From Daejeonella oryzae DSM 19973 (GTDB taxonomy: Bacteria > Bacteroidota > Bacteroidia > Sphingobacteriales > Sphingobacteriaceae), in NCBI RefSeq assembly GCF_000422945.1, contig NZ_AUHA01000003.1:558001-622000 (forward strand): DNA of 64,000 nucleotides. The letters run 5' to 3'. The translations under genes were made by a program, and so were the position numbers. The notes below the pieces were generated by a model. The model was not told the DNA's origin. It saw nothing but the letters and a program-made list of their open reading frames with translations, and made no database searches. Numbering within the stretch: position 1 is the stretch's first letter; each line of letters opens with the position of its first letter. This document shows, one piece after another, positions 36,037 to 44,024 of the stretch.

Positions 36037-37179
36037 CTAAAAACTATTGCTCATTTTAAATAATGGAAGGTACATTGCTATAAGAATTAAACCTACAATA
36101 ATTCCCAGAAAAATAATGATCAGAGGCTCCATTAAACTGCTAATAGTGGAGGTTTTATATTCAACCTCTTCTATATATTGTTCAGATAATTTTCCGAAAA
36201 AATAATCTAACTGGTTGGTCTCCTCTCCCACTTTAATCAGCATAGCCATTTTAGAGGGATAAATGTCGAATAATTGAAGGCTCTGATTTAAAGATTTGCC
36301 TTTTAAAATATCATCTTCAATTTTAGAAAGAGAATTTTCGATAGGATAATATCCAATCATTTGTTTTGTTAAGCTTATAGCTCTAAGCAATGGTAAGCGT
36401 GCATTTATCAATAAACGCATAGAATTACAAAACCGGGCCAGATATATTTTTTGAACCAAATTCCCTATTACCGGAATTTTTAGAATGATCAGCGATGAAA
36501 TTTTTCTGAACAGAATTGAATTTCGGGAAAAAGAAGTTAATACAGCTATGCAAATAACAAAAAATAAAAAATAGTAAAAGTAGCTTTGCATCCATTCTGA
36601 AAATGCAATAATTTTCGCAGTTATCCAGGGGAGTTCTCCTCCAAATCTTAGAAAAACATCACCAAACATCGGGACTACAAATTTTAGCATAAAAAAAACT
36701 GCGCCTAAGGATGTAGCTAAAACTACAATTGGATACGTAAGTGCCGCAACAATTTTTCTTCTCTGCTTCATTTTATTTTGATAAAATGTTGCCAGATCTG
36801 TCAAAATTTCAATAATCTTTCCAGTTTCTTCTCCAATCTGAATGCTAAAAATTTCATAAAGAGAAAATTTCCCTGATTCCTGCAAAGCTTGCGAAAAGCT
36901 GGATCCATTGAGTACTTTAGATTGAATGGATATCAACAGCTTTTTATCTTTGCTGTTTTTTTGATCTGCTGTTATCAAATCCAGGCTGCTTTTGAGATCA
37001 ATCCCTGCCTCCAGTAATGAACTTAACTCCAGATATAGGTATTCCTTTTTTTTATCACTTAGCTCTTTTCGGCCGAAAGTGATATCCCGATTTAAAAACT
37101 CATTTAAGCCTGGTCGTTCAACCGTTGACTTAGCTTTACGGGCCTTAGGTTCATATCGACTTAAATCAATTGAAGGCAT
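36037..37179 (-). CDS. GspF/PilC-type inner-membrane platform protein
   Basis: A 380-residue polytopic protein with two T2SSF domains (about 45-170 and 245-375). Recognisable segments are FSQALQESGKFSLYEIFSIQIGEETGKIIEILTDLA, membrane helix AALTYPIVVLATSLGAVFFM, KIYLARFCNSMRLLINARLPLL and MLIKVGEETNQLD. The C-terminal membrane helix is LMEPLIIIFLGIIVGLILIAMYLPLF. It overlaps the GspJ-like gene by 14 nt. By family it is turned by GspE to add pilin subunits. Confidence 0.92.
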   Translation of the reverse strand: MPSIDLSRYEPKARKAKSTVERPGLNEFLNRDITFGRKELSDKKKEYLYLELSSLLEAGIDLKSSLDLITADQKNSKDKKLLISIQSKVLNGSSFSQALQESGKFSLYEIFSIQIGEETGKIIEILTDLATFYQNKMKQRRKIVAALTYPIVVLATSLGAVFFMLKFVVPMFGDVFLRFGGELPWITAKIIAFSEWMQSYFYYFLFFVICIAVLTSFSRNSILFRKISSLIILKIPVIGNLVQKIYLARFCNSMRLLINARLPLLRAISLTKQMIGYYPIENSLSKIEDDILKGKSLNQSLQLFDIYPSKMAMLIKVGEETNQLDYFFGKLSEQYIEEVEYKTSTISSLMEPLIIIFLGIIVGLILIAMYLPLFKMSNSF

Positions 37180-37723
37180 GAACTTTTCTGTTTAAAAGAT
37201 TGGAGGAACTGTAGGATTTAAAATATGATAATGGAATTAATTCACCCCTAAAAAGAATGGTCATTTGAATTTTATCAATTCTCTGATTTTCAATACTTTC
37301 TAAATTATTTATTAACTCCATTTCATTAATATTTTGATGCTGAATATATACAGGAGAGGATTCAAAAGAAAATTCCTTCTGACTAACTCTAACTTTAAAG
37401 GTATCAACATCGTTTGATTTTCGTATTATTTCATCCTTATTAATAATGTAAAGGATAGTTTCATTCCTAGTTTTAATTGAAACACCCTGATCTGTTAAAA
37501 CGATTAATTCCGCTTTTGAGAAATCCCGGTTTATGAGTTCATCTGCACGCATAAGTGATGAAAATTCTTGATTTATTACATTAAAATCAAGATAACCTTT
37601 ACTTACTATATTGTAAACTGTATACGCCATCATAATAACAATAGCAGAAATAGCCATAGAAACACTCAGCTCCATTATTGTAAAAGCTTTTACTTTATAT
37701 ATATAGTTTTGATTAGGGCTCAT
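37166..37723 (-). CDS. Minor pseudopilin (GspJ/GspH-like)
   Basis: A 185-residue prepilin. The leader ends KVKA, and the mature N-terminus FTIMELSVSMAISAIVIMMA has Glu at +5, so it should be processed by the A24 peptidase. The C-terminal part is beta-rich, without disulfides. Size and position after GspI suggest GspJ, though GspH is possible. It overlaps both neighbours (11 nt with GspI-like, 14 nt with GspF). Confidence 0.78.
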   Translation of the reverse strand: MSPNQNYIYKVKAFTIMELSVSMAISAIVIMMAYTVYNIVSKGYLDFNVINQEFSSLMRADELINRDFSKAELIVLTDQGVSIKTRNETILYIINKDEIIRKSNDVDTFKVRVSQKEFSFESSPVYIQHQNINEMELINNLESIENQRIDKIQMTILFRGELIPLSYFKSYSSSNLLNRKVHAFN

Positions 37724-38075
37724 AAATCACTTTTCGTATTTCCGCTAATTTTTCCTTATTCTGATTAAATGCTGCTAAATGTATTTCCAGTAAATTTGTG
37801 TGATTTCTGTAAGGACTTATTTTTCTGCTAATTTGAAAATCATTTAAATTAAACGTCTGATTCATTGTTTTGGGCGATTTTTCTGATTGATTCATAAGCT
37901 TATTTAGAGTTTCCTGCGCCTGATATTTTTTAACAGAAAGTGAGGACCTTAAAATATTCGCATAAATCCCCATGGCAATGGTAAAAATCACAACAATTAT
38001 GACCATAGAAATTACAACTTCTATGAGGGTGGAACCCTTAACTTTATAAGTTGATTTTATTTTTATTCCAGCCAT
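37713..38075 (-). CDS. Minor pseudopilin (GspI-like)
   Basis: A 120-residue prepilin with leader ...TYKVKG cleaved before STLIEVVISMVIIVVIFTIA, with Glu at +5. The short soluble domain and position between GspK-like and GspJ-like genes match GspI, the first minor pseudopilin of the tip complex. It overlaps the GspK-like gene by 13 nt and the GspJ-like gene by 11 nt. Confidence 0.77.
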   Translation of the reverse strand: MAGIKIKSTYKVKGSTLIEVVISMVIIVVIFTIAMGIYANILRSSLSVKKYQAQETLNKLMNQSEKSPKTMNQTFNLNDFQISRKISPYRNHTNLLEIHLAAFNQNKEKLAEIRKVIYEP

Positions 38076-39316
38076 TCTAAAATGCTCCTTTTCTGATTTT
38101 TGTTATAGAAAATTGGACTTGTAAGATAATACGGCGATAATGCTTCTGAATTTAATGTCGTGTTAACCAGATAATTCTCAAACAAAGTCGCATTAGTTTC
38201 ATAAATTACCCTGTTTGCCGTAATTCCTCCATTAATTGTTGCACCATCTTTAAACCGGATCATTCCTTTAGAAAAAACCTCACCTTCTACCAAAACATTT
38301 CCACCAATATCAATCAAAGTCTGCGCATCACTTTTATCTTTTTCATATGAAAAAAGGATGCCTTTTAAAACACTATTATCCCCCAAACTTATTCTGGGCT
38401 GATTGTTAGATTCCGAATCAGGTTTAATAACGCACATTGTGGATGGATAATTAAACACACAGTTTTTTTCTGTAATGATAGATTCCATCGCAAACATTTG
38501 AGCCCTACCCTTAAATCCACTTTTTATATATATTGATTTTGCAAAAATCAGCACATTGTCTAATATAGAAGTACTGTCAATGGTGATTAAGCCCGTTGAT
38601 AATATAATTATATTCCCTTTTAGATTAATCTGATTAATTGTAAAAGCCGGTTTCTTAAAATAAAATCTCCTAACAGGATTAAAAAACGAATTTTCAACTG
38701 TACTTGATCCATTAAAGCTTGTATCGCTTCTATAAAATAAAGTAGGGTTCACTTTGAGATTATTTAAAATGGATTTATTTATTCCGGGTAATGTTGATTT
38801 GCTGGTTCTCTTTTCTCCAACAACCAAACGCTTATCGCCTTCATATGAATTTCCATCCACATATGATTCTACAATACCAGATTTAGGAAGATAGGCATTC
38901 CCTTTAATAGTAGTTTTTCCGCTAATATAAAGAGGCCTTTCCTCATCCGTCAGGTAAATTACTCTTGACTTGAGAGAATCGGCAATAGAAGCCAATGAAA
39001 AACTTTTAAACAATGTATCATGTTGAAAGTAAGATTTAACAATTCCTATATCATAAAAACCCCAGGATATTTTTTGAATTGAAATGCTGTCTTCCTGATT
39101 ATTAAACAAGTCAATAGTTTTTTGGAAATTGGTCTGAGAATCAGTGCCTAATACTATATTAATTCCAGATTTTAAATTATTCTCCAGCTTCTCAAATCTA
39201 AATTTTCTTTGATATTGCAAACGGTAAAAATAAGCCACAACGATTAAGGACGAACATAACGTAGCGATTACCAGGGCAATAATTATCACCATATACAGAG
39301 CAGAGGCTCTAATCAT
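38063..39316 (-). CDS. GspK-like tip protein with bactofilin/beta-helix-like domain
   Basis: A 417-residue protein. Its N-terminus, RASALYMVIIIALVIATLCSS, resembles GspK/PilX: a pilin-like helix without the +5 Glu and with a very short leader. The rest is not the usual GspK helical domain. It shows stacked short hydrophobic strands with Gly turns (PLYISGKTTIKGNAYL; NVLVEGEVFSKGMIRFKDGATINGG), suggesting a bactofilin-like or right-handed beta-helix. By position it should cap the pseudopilus. The unusual domain may determine substrate or surface contacts. Assignment to GspK is tentative. Confidence 0.68.
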   Translation of the reverse strand: MIRASALYMVIIIALVIATLCSSLIVVAYFYRLQYQRKFRFEKLENNLKSGINIVLGTDSQTNFQKTIDLFNNQEDSISIQKISWGFYDIGIVKSYFQHDTLFKSFSLASIADSLKSRVIYLTDEERPLYISGKTTIKGNAYLPKSGIVESYVDGNSYEGDKRLVVGEKRTSKSTLPGINKSILNNLKVNPTLFYRSDTSFNGSSTVENSFFNPVRRFYFKKPAFTINQINLKGNIIILSTGLITIDSTSILDNVLIFAKSIYIKSGFKGRAQMFAMESIITEKNCVFNYPSTMCVIKPDSESNNQPRISLGDNSVLKGILFSYEKDKSDAQTLIDIGGNVLVEGEVFSKGMIRFKDGATINGGITANRVIYETNATLFENYLVNTTLNSEALSPYYLTSPIFYNKNQKRSILEWLE

Positions 39317-39374
39317 TTTTTACGAATTTTAGTAAAAACAAACTCTTTAATTCAAATACGCATATAAGTCTCAA

Positions 39375-39953
39375 TTACAGAGAATCCTTTTTACTTGTAA
39401 AAAATAGCTGCTTACCTTTAATTTTGCCTTTTACTTCTATACCCTTATTAAAATATCTGTATTCAGGCTCACCAGAGGCCCTGTGATATTTAATCCACCC
39501 GTTTAAAAGATCTTTATGATATACACCCTGTTCCTGAATATTTCCCGATTCACTATAATACATGTATCGACCGTTTTTATGACCGTTGCTCCATGTAACA
39601 TATGCATTCAATTTTCCGCAGCTATTCCAGCTTTTCCACACACCATTTTTTAAGCCATTTCTATAATATCCATAAACTCTAAGATTTTTGTTTGGGAAAT
39701 ATTCAATATAAGTACCGTTGAGTAACTTTCCTCCAAATCCACCCTGTGTAGAATGAATTTCATTTGCACTACACCAGTAATAATCTCTATCAGTATAAAT
39801 CTGACCCATACTTTTTATGGGATGAATTTCAGCCAGAATTGATAGATCACTTTCATATATTCTCACTTTATTTAATCCTAAGTCGATTTTTTGTTGGGAA
39901 TAAACTGAGTTGATTGTAAAAATTAGAAAAACATAAACTATTGCAAATTTCAT
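39375..39953 (-). CDS. Secreted MORN-repeat (YwqK-like) protein
   Basis: A signal peptide (about 1-19, ending VYSQQ) is followed by MORN-type repeats between about 70 and 170: LNGTYIEYFPNKNLRVYGYY, KNGVWKSWNSCGKLNAYVTW, KNGRYMYYSESGNIQEQGVY and LNGWIKYHRASGEPEYRYF. These repeats form an open beta-meander. In bacteria they appear in YwqK-like proteins, mostly of unknown role. It lies inside the secretion gene cluster between the GspC-like and GspK-like genes, so it may be an accessory factor or secreted substrate. Confidence 0.8.
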   Translation of the reverse strand: MKFAIVYVFLIFTINSVYSQQKIDLGLNKVRIYESDLSILAEIHPIKSMGQIYTDRDYYWCSANEIHSTQGGFGGKLLNGTYIEYFPNKNLRVYGYYRNGLKNGVWKSWNSCGKLNAYVTWSNGHKNGRYMYYSESGNIQEQGVYHKDLLNGWIKYHRASGEPEYRYFNKGIEVKGKIKGKQLFFTSKKDSL

Positions 39954-39989
39954 TTTGAGCTAATTTAGTATTGATTGTAAGCGTAAAGG

Positions 39990-40475
39990 CTATTGAAGTT
40001 TTATAAAAGATACTAAACCTTGATATGAAATTTTAATAGAATCCTTATAATTTTTAACAAGTTTCACTTCATCAAAAACCTCACCCTCTTTCATAATTGC
40101 ACTTTTTCCATTGATATTTATCATTGTTGAATAATTAGAGGAACCAGAATTTTTAATATATCCGCTATAAATAATGTTTGGTTCTGGATAATCCGACCTG
40201 ATTGTAGTATTAGATTTTCTCATTTTATGAGATCGGACCACATTTTCTGTTTTTTCCTTATAAACAGTTAATCTAAAAGGATCTTTATAATTTAATAATA
40301 AAGGAATACTGGCTTTAGGTTGGTAATTATTCAGATCCTCCTTTGGAATGTTTGGTATATTCAAATCAGTATTAACTTGATCATCATTTACTGAAAATAA
40401 TATTTTATTAAAGATTAAGCCCCACACCACTAAAACAATCAGGCCCAAAAAATAGGTAAACCACTTATTTTTCAT
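39990..40475 (-). CDS. GspC/PilP-like periplasmic connector
   Basis: A 161-residue bitopic protein. A short N-terminus and one membrane helix (about 7-27) precede a linker and a small beta-domain containing PNIIYSGYIKNSGSSNYSTMININGKSAIMKEGEVFDEVKLV. This matches the homology region of GspC/PilP, which binds the secretin N0 domain and the GspL-GspM platform. The sequence is short (no PDZ domain). Assigned from topology, the IIYSGYI...INGK...KEGE pattern and context. Confidence 0.7.
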   Translation of the reverse strand: MKNKWFTYFLGLIVLVVWGLIFNKILFSVNDDQVNTDLNIPNIPKEDLNNYQPKASIPLLLNYKDPFRLTVYKEKTENVVRSHKMRKSNTTIRSDYPEPNIIYSGYIKNSGSSNYSTMININGKSAIMKEGEVFDEVKLVKNYKDSIKISYQGLVSFIKLQ

Positions 40476-40488
40476 GATGCCTGAAATA

Positions 40489-41436
40489 TTAGTTAATAAT
40501 AAAACTCCTTAATTCGCTTGCTTCACCCTCATTGCCAGCTTCATCAACGGCACTAACTTTCCAATAAATTCTTTCGCTGGTAAGTCCTTTATTAAAACTA
40601 TAACTTGTAGAAGTCAATAAGACAGGAAAGGTGCTGTCATACAAAGTTGTAGAGTCACTTTTATATATATATAATTTATAATTCCTAGCTGTTGAAACCG
40701 AATTCCATTGCAAAGAAACCGGCAATACTACCTGTTGATCTTTTACGGGATTAACTAATATGACTTTTAAAGGTGGAGTATGATCAAATTTGAATGAATT
40801 AATATCAGACCATTTGGATTGTTCGGTGGTGCTTTCTGCTCTTACCCTCCATTGATAATTTTTATCGGAATTAAAAGTTAATATTGATTGAAAACCTGGT
40901 ATAGACTGATTGTAATACAGCTTTGTTTCATCGATAAAATTCGCAGTATCTATTTGTAACCTGTAGTTATCAGCACCAAAAATCCTGTCCCATTTAAACG
41001 TTATTGAACTTTGATTAGTAATTAAATTATTAGCCGGGGATTTAATTTGAACTTTTTGAGCTGTAATAGATGAAAGCAGGATATTAAATGACCATGCGCT
41101 GGAGAAATTTGTTCGGCTGCTTCCGTTTTCTGCCCTTGCCCTCCATTGATAAGTGCCTGGGTCTATATTCAATGAGAATTTATTAGAAGTAATTAATGTA
41201 TCAGCAATTAATTTATTTATACTATCAAAATTAGGCGATACAATCTGAAACCGGTAATATAAAGCATCTTCTAAAGGTTCAATCCAAAAATTAACCTGAT
41301 ATTGATTACTTTCGGACTTGTTTGAAGGAGCTAATAGTTGAGTCGTTTTATTTTCAATCGAAGGCTCAATTATATCCTTACAAGAAGAAAAAATCCAAAT
41401 AAAGAAGACAATAAACAGGGGTTTGAAGTTAGACAT
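40489..41436 (-). CDS. Fibronectin type III-repeat lipoprotein
   Basis: A lipoprotein (lipobox IFSSC, C19) of 315 aa with three FnIII-like beta-sandwich units. Each carries a YxLxI...YxWRVRAE or similar strand pair (YQWRARAENGSS, YQWRVRAESTTE, IYWKVSAVDEAGNEGEAS). It lies 13 nt before the GspC-like gene, at the head of the secretion genes. It could be an outer-membrane-attached accessory protein, perhaps a secretin pilotin analogue or a surface adhesion/scaffold protein. No family name beyond FnIII is justified. Confidence 0.8.
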   Translation of the reverse strand: MSNFKPLFIVFFIWIFSSCKDIIEPSIENKTTQLLAPSNKSESNQYQVNFWIEPLEDALYYRFQIVSPNFDSINKLIADTLITSNKFSLNIDPGTYQWRARAENGSSRTNFSSAWSFNILLSSITAQKVQIKSPANNLITNQSSITFKWDRIFGADNYRLQIDTANFIDETKLYYNQSIPGFQSILTFNSDKNYQWRVRAESTTEQSKWSDINSFKFDHTPPLKVILVNPVKDQQVVLPVSLQWNSVSTARNYKLYIYKSDSTTLYDSTFPVLLTSTSYSFNKGLTSERIYWKVSAVDEAGNEGEASELRSFIIN

Positions 41437-41555
41437 AAGCAGTTCATAGTTAATTAAATTTACAAATTTAATTGAGCTTATTATAGAAATTTAACTTCTT
41501 ATGAAGCTATTTACTAGAGTCCATCCCTTATCCAAATCACACTTATATTATATTT

Positions 41556-42938
41556 TTATTGAATTTCTTTTAAAAGAACATTAAAGTCTTCAATTATACT
41601 ATTATCCTCCCAGACGCTATTATCATAGACTTTAGCTACTCGGCCTTTTTTATCAAATAGGTACAACTGAGTACCATGATTATTTACCAATCCTTTTCCA
41701 TAATTAACAAGTACCCCTAATTCATGTATTAATTCATCATGAACTTTAGTATCCATGGTTAAAAATTTAGAGTTGCCTTCGAAATCAATACCTCTGCTTT
41801 TGCCATAAACACTAATTTGGACTGGTACATCATAAGTTGGTTCCAGAGTTACTCCATAAAGTTCAATTTTATTTTCAAGGCCTTCACTTTTGATATCTTT
41901 TTGAAGTTTCGCCAAATTCTCAATCGTGGAGGAGCACTTTTCCGGGTTATCACATCGGGTATAAAAGAAAGTCATAGCAAATGGTTTTCCTATCGTGTTA
42001 CTAAATTTGAAATCATTACCATTTTGATCTTTTGCTTGAATGTTATTTATCTGTAATTTCCTTTTATCAGAACTTATCCAATATGCAGAAGCGGTTTTTG
42101 ATTCAGCACTGCAACATGTATGAGGATTAATGGAAGATTCCGGCAAAGAAAACTTGGGATAGTTTAATTTAGATAAAATTACATTTTTTGCCAGAACAGC
42201 TTCCTTGTTCAGATTGGAATCAAGAGATAAAAAATACTTTTTATTAATATCCGTAATTTCATTTAAACCTTTAATTGCTAAGTCACTATTAACAGACCCG
42301 ATTTTGGCAAGAGATTTTATTACTTCCCTCCTAACCGAAGTTGGATGTTTTAATGGCCAGTTTAATTCATAATTATCCAGATCAACATAATCATCTTTAT
42401 AAGATTGTGACAGATATTTATTCAGCAAAGGAATTAATTTTACATTATTAATCAATCCAGCTGAGCGAGCTGCTGCTGCTGCTAAATACGGATGATACCC
42501 GAAAGATAATTCAGCAATAACTATGGATTCAATCTTTTCATTTATTCCGATTTCGCTGATTGATGCAAGCATGTATCCTCTTAATCTTTCAACTTCCTTA
42601 GGGCCTCTTCCATTATATATCGGATCATTTTCCATTAATTTTAATGAAACCTGTTCTATTACAGGATGTGAAGATTTACCATATAATTTGAATACATCTA
42701 ATAATCCTGCTATATAATTCTGATCACTTTGGCTATCTGTATTTTTAAATAATTCTAAAGCATAATTCAATTTAGATGTTCCATCCTTATACTTATTTAA
42801 ATGCTTAGAAAGCTCCGGAATTAAAATACTATCCCCATGTATTTTAGAAAATCCAGATATTTTAGCATTCACATTCAGTGAAAAACCGAATGTAGCACAA
42901 CAAATAAGCATTACGCGAAAAAGCTCTTTAATGTCCAT
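41556..42938 (-). CDS. HEAT-like / SCO1-type copper chaperone fusion
   Basis: Numbered from this start, a signal peptide (about 1-25) precedes an alpha-helical HEAT-like region (about 45-260) and a thioredoxin-fold SCO1/SenC domain (about 295-460). The SCO copper site is C329 and C335 (TRCDNPEKC, a Cx5C spacing instead of the usual Cx3C) and H421 in NNHGTQLYLFD. Another CC pair lies at 275-276. By family it delivers copper in the periplasm. It follows the HEAT-like gene by 4 nt and the tyrosinase genes upstream, suggesting it loads copper into them. A start at 42962 would overlap the upstream gene by 20 nt. Confidence 0.83.
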   Translation of the reverse strand: MDIKELFRVMLICCATFGFSLNVNAKISGFSKIHGDSILIPELSKHLNKYKDGTSKLNYALELFKNTDSQSDQNYIAGLLDVFKLYGKSSHPVIEQVSLKLMENDPIYNGRGPKEVERLRGYMLASISEIGINEKIESIVIAELSFGYHPYLAAAAARSAGLINNVKLIPLLNKYLSQSYKDDYVDLDNYELNWPLKHPTSVRREVIKSLAKIGSVNSDLAIKGLNEITDINKKYFLSLDSNLNKEAVLAKNVILSKLNYPKFSLPESSINPHTCCSAESKTASAYWISSDKRKLQINNIQAKDQNGNDFKFSNTIGKPFAMTFFYTRCDNPEKCSSTIENLAKLQKDIKSEGLENKIELYGVTLEPTYDVPVQISVYGKSRGIDFEGNSKFLTMDTKVHDELIHELGVLVNYGKGLVNNHGTQLYLFDKKGRVAKVYDNSVWEDNSIIEDFNVLLKEIQ

Positions 42939-42942
42939 TATC

Positions 42943-43995
42943 TTAAAATTTTGGCTCAACACTTTCTAAATACGCCTTACCTGCCTTTTTAATATTTATG
43001 GATTTACCAGATTCGGCTAATTTTTTAACATTGGTATCAAAAGTATCGGGAGATAATCTCGACTTCCTTTGCTGATTAGATTTTCTTCTATACATTTCCA
43101 TGTATACAGCTGTAACTTTTAAATTCTCAGCTTCTGTGTCATCAATTAACATTTTTTCAGTAACCTTAGAAAACTCAGCAGGGTAACTGGAATTGAGCGT
43201 TCCCATGGCAATCAACCGCATATCGTTCGGTTGTTTCTTGTCTTTTAAAATTGCAATGATTAAATCTTTTGCTGGTAAATAATTACCCAGAATTGTCATA
43301 GCTTCTATTTTAGACTCTTTATTGGGTGGACTTTTAAATACCTTAAAAACGGTTGGTAAGAAATCACCATGCGGATTTAAAGCAAGTAATCGCAATATAT
43401 CAACGGTTGGCAGGAGATCAGATTTTCCTCTATCCAATTGAGTAATCAATAGCCCCTGAGCGAAACTATCTCCATGGGCCATCAAATAATCAAAAGCTAA
43501 ACGTCTGAAATTTATATCCGGATCAGAAGTCAGATTTCTGGCGGTTGTCAAAAATTGCTGATTTTTAGTGAACATGGCAAAGCCGGAAAAGGATAAAATT
43601 TTAAGAGTATTGAGCGATTCAAAACGAAGTTCTTTTGCAGTCGCTTTATCTTCAACCCATTTAAATACAGAGGTAATCAGTTCATCATCATCAGGCATTT
43701 GGTTTATTAGCTTACTTAAACCAGTTGATCTCAAAATAGGATTTGCTGTTGCATTTAAAACAATACTCCTCACTTTTACAATTTGTTGTGGATCGTAAAT
43801 GAAGGGATATTTGGAAATGGCAGAAACACGGGTTGTTACATCATTCTGAGTATTTAAGTATACTTCTACAGCATTAAATACTTCATTTCTGAATGACTGA
43901 ATTTCCTGATTAAGTTTTTCTTTGGTATCCGTTTGCCCGAAGCCCGACAAGCTTATGAACTGAAGTAAGGACAGAATGATTATGAGTTTTTTCAT
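42943..43995 (-). CDS. Secreted HEAT-like repeat protein
   Basis: A signal peptide (MKKLIIILSLLQFISLSGFG-Q) is followed by ~325 residues of helical pairs resembling HEAT/armadillo repeats (LRSTGLSKLINQMPDDDELITSVFKWV, FRRLAFDYLMAHGDSFAQGLLITQL, IEAMTILGNYLPAKDLIIAILKD). No catalytic residues are evident. Similar helical repeats form the first part of the downstream SCO fusion protein, so the two probably work together. It lies 29 nt after the first tyrosinase gene and 4 nt before the SCO fusion. Confidence 0.72.
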   Translation of the reverse strand: MKKLIIILSLLQFISLSGFGQTDTKEKLNQEIQSFRNEVFNAVEVYLNTQNDVTTRVSAISKYPFIYDPQQIVKVRSIVLNATANPILRSTGLSKLINQMPDDDELITSVFKWVEDKATAKELRFESLNTLKILSFSGFAMFTKNQQFLTTARNLTSDPDINFRRLAFDYLMAHGDSFAQGLLITQLDRGKSDLLPTVDILRLLALNPHGDFLPTVFKVFKSPPNKESKIEAMTILGNYLPAKDLIIAILKDKKQPNDMRLIAMGTLNSSYPAEFSKVTEKMLIDDTEAENLKVTAVYMEMYRRKSNQQRKSRLSPDTFDTNVKKLAESGKSINIKKAGKAYLESVEPKF

Positions 43996-44024
43996 GACAT
44001 TAATTTTAATTACTTGTTCATCTA

